A program made the position numbers and the translations under genes. DNA of 7,450 bases, taken from positions 1 to 7,450 of the forward strand of contig DBJV01000100.1 in NCBI GenBank assembly GCA_002297185.1. The letters are read 5' to 3'. The notes beneath the pieces were generated by a model. That model worked only from the letters and a program-made list of their open reading frames with translations, had not been told where the DNA came from and did no database searches. Every line of letters begins with the position of its first letter. The first letter of the stretch is position 1. This document shows, piece after piece, positions 7,032 through 7,450 of the stretch. Source of the stretch: Christensenella sp. UBA767 (lineage in GTDB: Bacteria > Bacillota > Clostridia > Christensenellales > CAG-917).

Positions 7032-7098
7032 AATTTTTGCAATTTTTCCTTTTTTGTCGTTAAAAAGTCGTCAAAAATCTCCTCACAAAAAAATTTTT
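7032..7098. other. Phased A/T-tracts, candidate bent DNA
   Basis: Homopolymer tracts occur at 7032-7038, 7041-7047, 7050-7055, 7062-7066, 7073-7077 and 7087-7098 (A7T5). The first five are spaced about 8.5-11.5 bp centre to centre, near the helical repeat. Such an array usually gives intrinsic curvature. It lies upstream of P1 and between the two divergent genes. Effect on promoter strength or regulator access is inference. Confidence 0.45.
7056..7077. repeat. Abutting 11-bp tandem direct repeat, candidate operator
   Basis: GTCGTTAAAAA (7056-7066) is followed immediately by GTCGTCAAAAA (7067-7077); 10 of 11 positions match. Read on the minus strand this gives TTGACG and TTAACG in the same phase, 11 bp apart. 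The geometry resembles the tandem TTAACA-type boxes bound by PhoP-family response regulators, at about -67 to -86 from P1. With only two units and a low-complexity background, function is a guess. Confidence 0.4.
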
Positions 7099-7104
7099 GC
7101 CTCT

Positions 7105-7132
7105 ATTGTATAAGCTGCGCCTTCCCCGTCAA
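7105..7132 (-). promoter_or_regulatory. Candidate distal promoter P2 for the operon
   Basis: On the minus strand TTGACG (7132-7127), a 16-nt spacer and TACAAT (7110-7105) match 10 of 12 consensus bases. A start near 7098 would give a leader of about 108 nt containing P1 and no ribosome binding site before the ligase ATG. It overlaps a possible plus-strand -10 (7109-7114), so the two directions could compete. Weaker support than P1. Confidence 0.4.
7109..7114 (+). promoter_or_regulatory. Weak -10-like element for the plus-strand gene
   Basis: TATAAG at 7109-7114 lies about 45 nt before the ATG at 7160 and is the best -10-like hexamer on this strand. The sequence 17 nt upstream (CACAAA) is a poor -35. 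If the downstream gene is a sporulation gene it may use another sigma factor; no clear sigma-F or sigma-E match was found. Confidence 0.2.
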
Positions 7133-7147
7133 TAATGAAAGCAACTT

Positions 7148-7152
7148 GGAGG
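7148..7152 (+). promoter_or_regulatory. Ribosome binding site of the plus-strand gene
   Basis: GGAGG lies 7 nt before the ATG at 7160 and fixes that start over the ATG at 7135, which is in another frame and has no such site. Confidence 0.85.
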
Positions 7153-7159
7153 TACAAAT

Positions 7160-7450
7160 ATGAGCAAATTTTCAGTTGCAATGAAACGCTTTGGCGGTTT
7201 TATGAAACGCAACGCATTCTATTTTCTTATCGTATTGTGTATAGCGTCCGTTGCTACGGTCATCGCTTTGGCGGTCACTCGCAACAACGGTTTGCCCGAC
7301 GGCGGTGCGACGGTCTCTCCCAATCCCGACACGCCCGTCATCAATCCCGACGACGATGATAAAAAAACCGACGTCGACCCCGAACCCGTCGATGAAAAAC
7401 TCAAATTTTTCATGCCCTGCAACGACGGTACGGTAAGCAAGAACTTCAGC
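7160..7450 (+). CDS. Membrane-anchored protein, possible M23/SpoIIQ-like peptidase (N-terminal part; runs off right edge)
   Basis: Ninety-seven residues are visible. A basic cytoplasmic tail (1-18, several Lys/Arg) precedes one hydrophobic segment (about 19-40) with no signal peptidase-like site, so the protein should be a type II single-pass membrane protein with its body outside the cytoplasm. Residues about 44-80 form a linker rich in Asp, Pro, Glu and Thr (for example PDDDDKK at 63-69). The last visible stretch, KFFMPCNDGTVSKNFS (82-97), resembles the PxxGxVxxxF entry strand of M23 (lysostaphin-type) domains such as SpoIIQ, which in endospore formers joins the engulfment complex. The catalytic His and Asp positions lie outside the window, so the peptidase call is tentative; the membrane topology is firm. 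It is transcribed away from the operon and need not be functionally linked. Confidence 0.75.
   Translation, partial: MSKFSVAMKRFGGFMKRNAFYFLIVLCIASVATVIALAVTRNNGLPDGGATVSPNPDTPVINPDDDDKKTDVDPEPVDEKLKFFMPCNDGTVSKNFS

Noticed and set aside
7086..7099. A7T5 palindrome as an intrinsic terminator
   Set aside because: There is no GC stem, and it lies between divergent genes where neither transcript needs to end.
7135..7359. Alternative plus-strand frame starting at 7135
   Set aside because: It lacks a ribosome binding site, and the frame starting at 7160 has GGAGG, a membrane segment and an M23-like stretch and remains open to the edge.

Overview
The window looks like part of the chromosome of an anaerobic, moderately AT-rich member of the Clostridia or a close relative. 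This is inferred from strong GGAGG-type ribosome binding sites, sigma-A-like promoters, a gene set typical of Firmicutes (DUF1667 protein beside a paired FAD oxidoreductase and a GlpA-like dehydrogenase), and a divergent gene resembling a membrane-anchored M23/SpoIIQ-type protein. No RNA gene, insertion sequence, CRISPR array or intrinsic terminator was seen.

Region 1 (1-6989, minus strand) is one tightly packed operon read from right to left. The order is: an AMP-forming acyl/aryl-CoA ligase-like enzyme (6989-5451); a GlpA/LhgO-like FAD dehydrogenase with an N-terminal BON-like domain and a C-terminal BFD-type [2Fe-2S] domain (5485-3761, overlapping the ligase by 35 nt); an NAD(P)/FAD-dependent oxidoreductase (3759-2512, 1-nt gap); a DUF1667 iron-sulfur-type protein (2511-2176, 0-nt gap); an FGGY-family carbohydrate kinase resembling YgcE (2154-577, 21-nt gap); and the N-terminal third or so of an FAD-linked (PCMH-type) oxidase of the YgcU/alkyl-DHAP synthase type (503 to beyond the left edge, 73-nt gap).

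Region 2 (6990-7159) is a 170-nt divergent promoter region. It holds a near-consensus minus-strand promoter (TTGACT, 17 nt, TATAAT) whose predicted start lies about 2 nt before the ligase ATG, which implies a leaderless message. It also holds a second, more distal minus-strand promoter candidate, a perfectly abutting 11-bp tandem repeat, and a run of phased A/T-tracts.

Region 3 (7160-7450, plus strand) is the start of a single-pass membrane protein with an acidic, proline-rich linker; it runs off the right edge.

The GlpA-like dehydrogenase, the FAD oxidoreductase and DUF1667 probably form one electron-transfer complex: substrate to FAD to Fe-S to second flavoprotein to NAD(P). The FGGY kinase would phosphorylate a polyol or sugar. 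The ligase and the FAD-linked oxidase suggest a further acyl or ether-lipid-like step, or oxidation of a hydroxyacid. The substrate cannot be fixed from the sequence. The combination is the main candidate for an undescribed pathway here.
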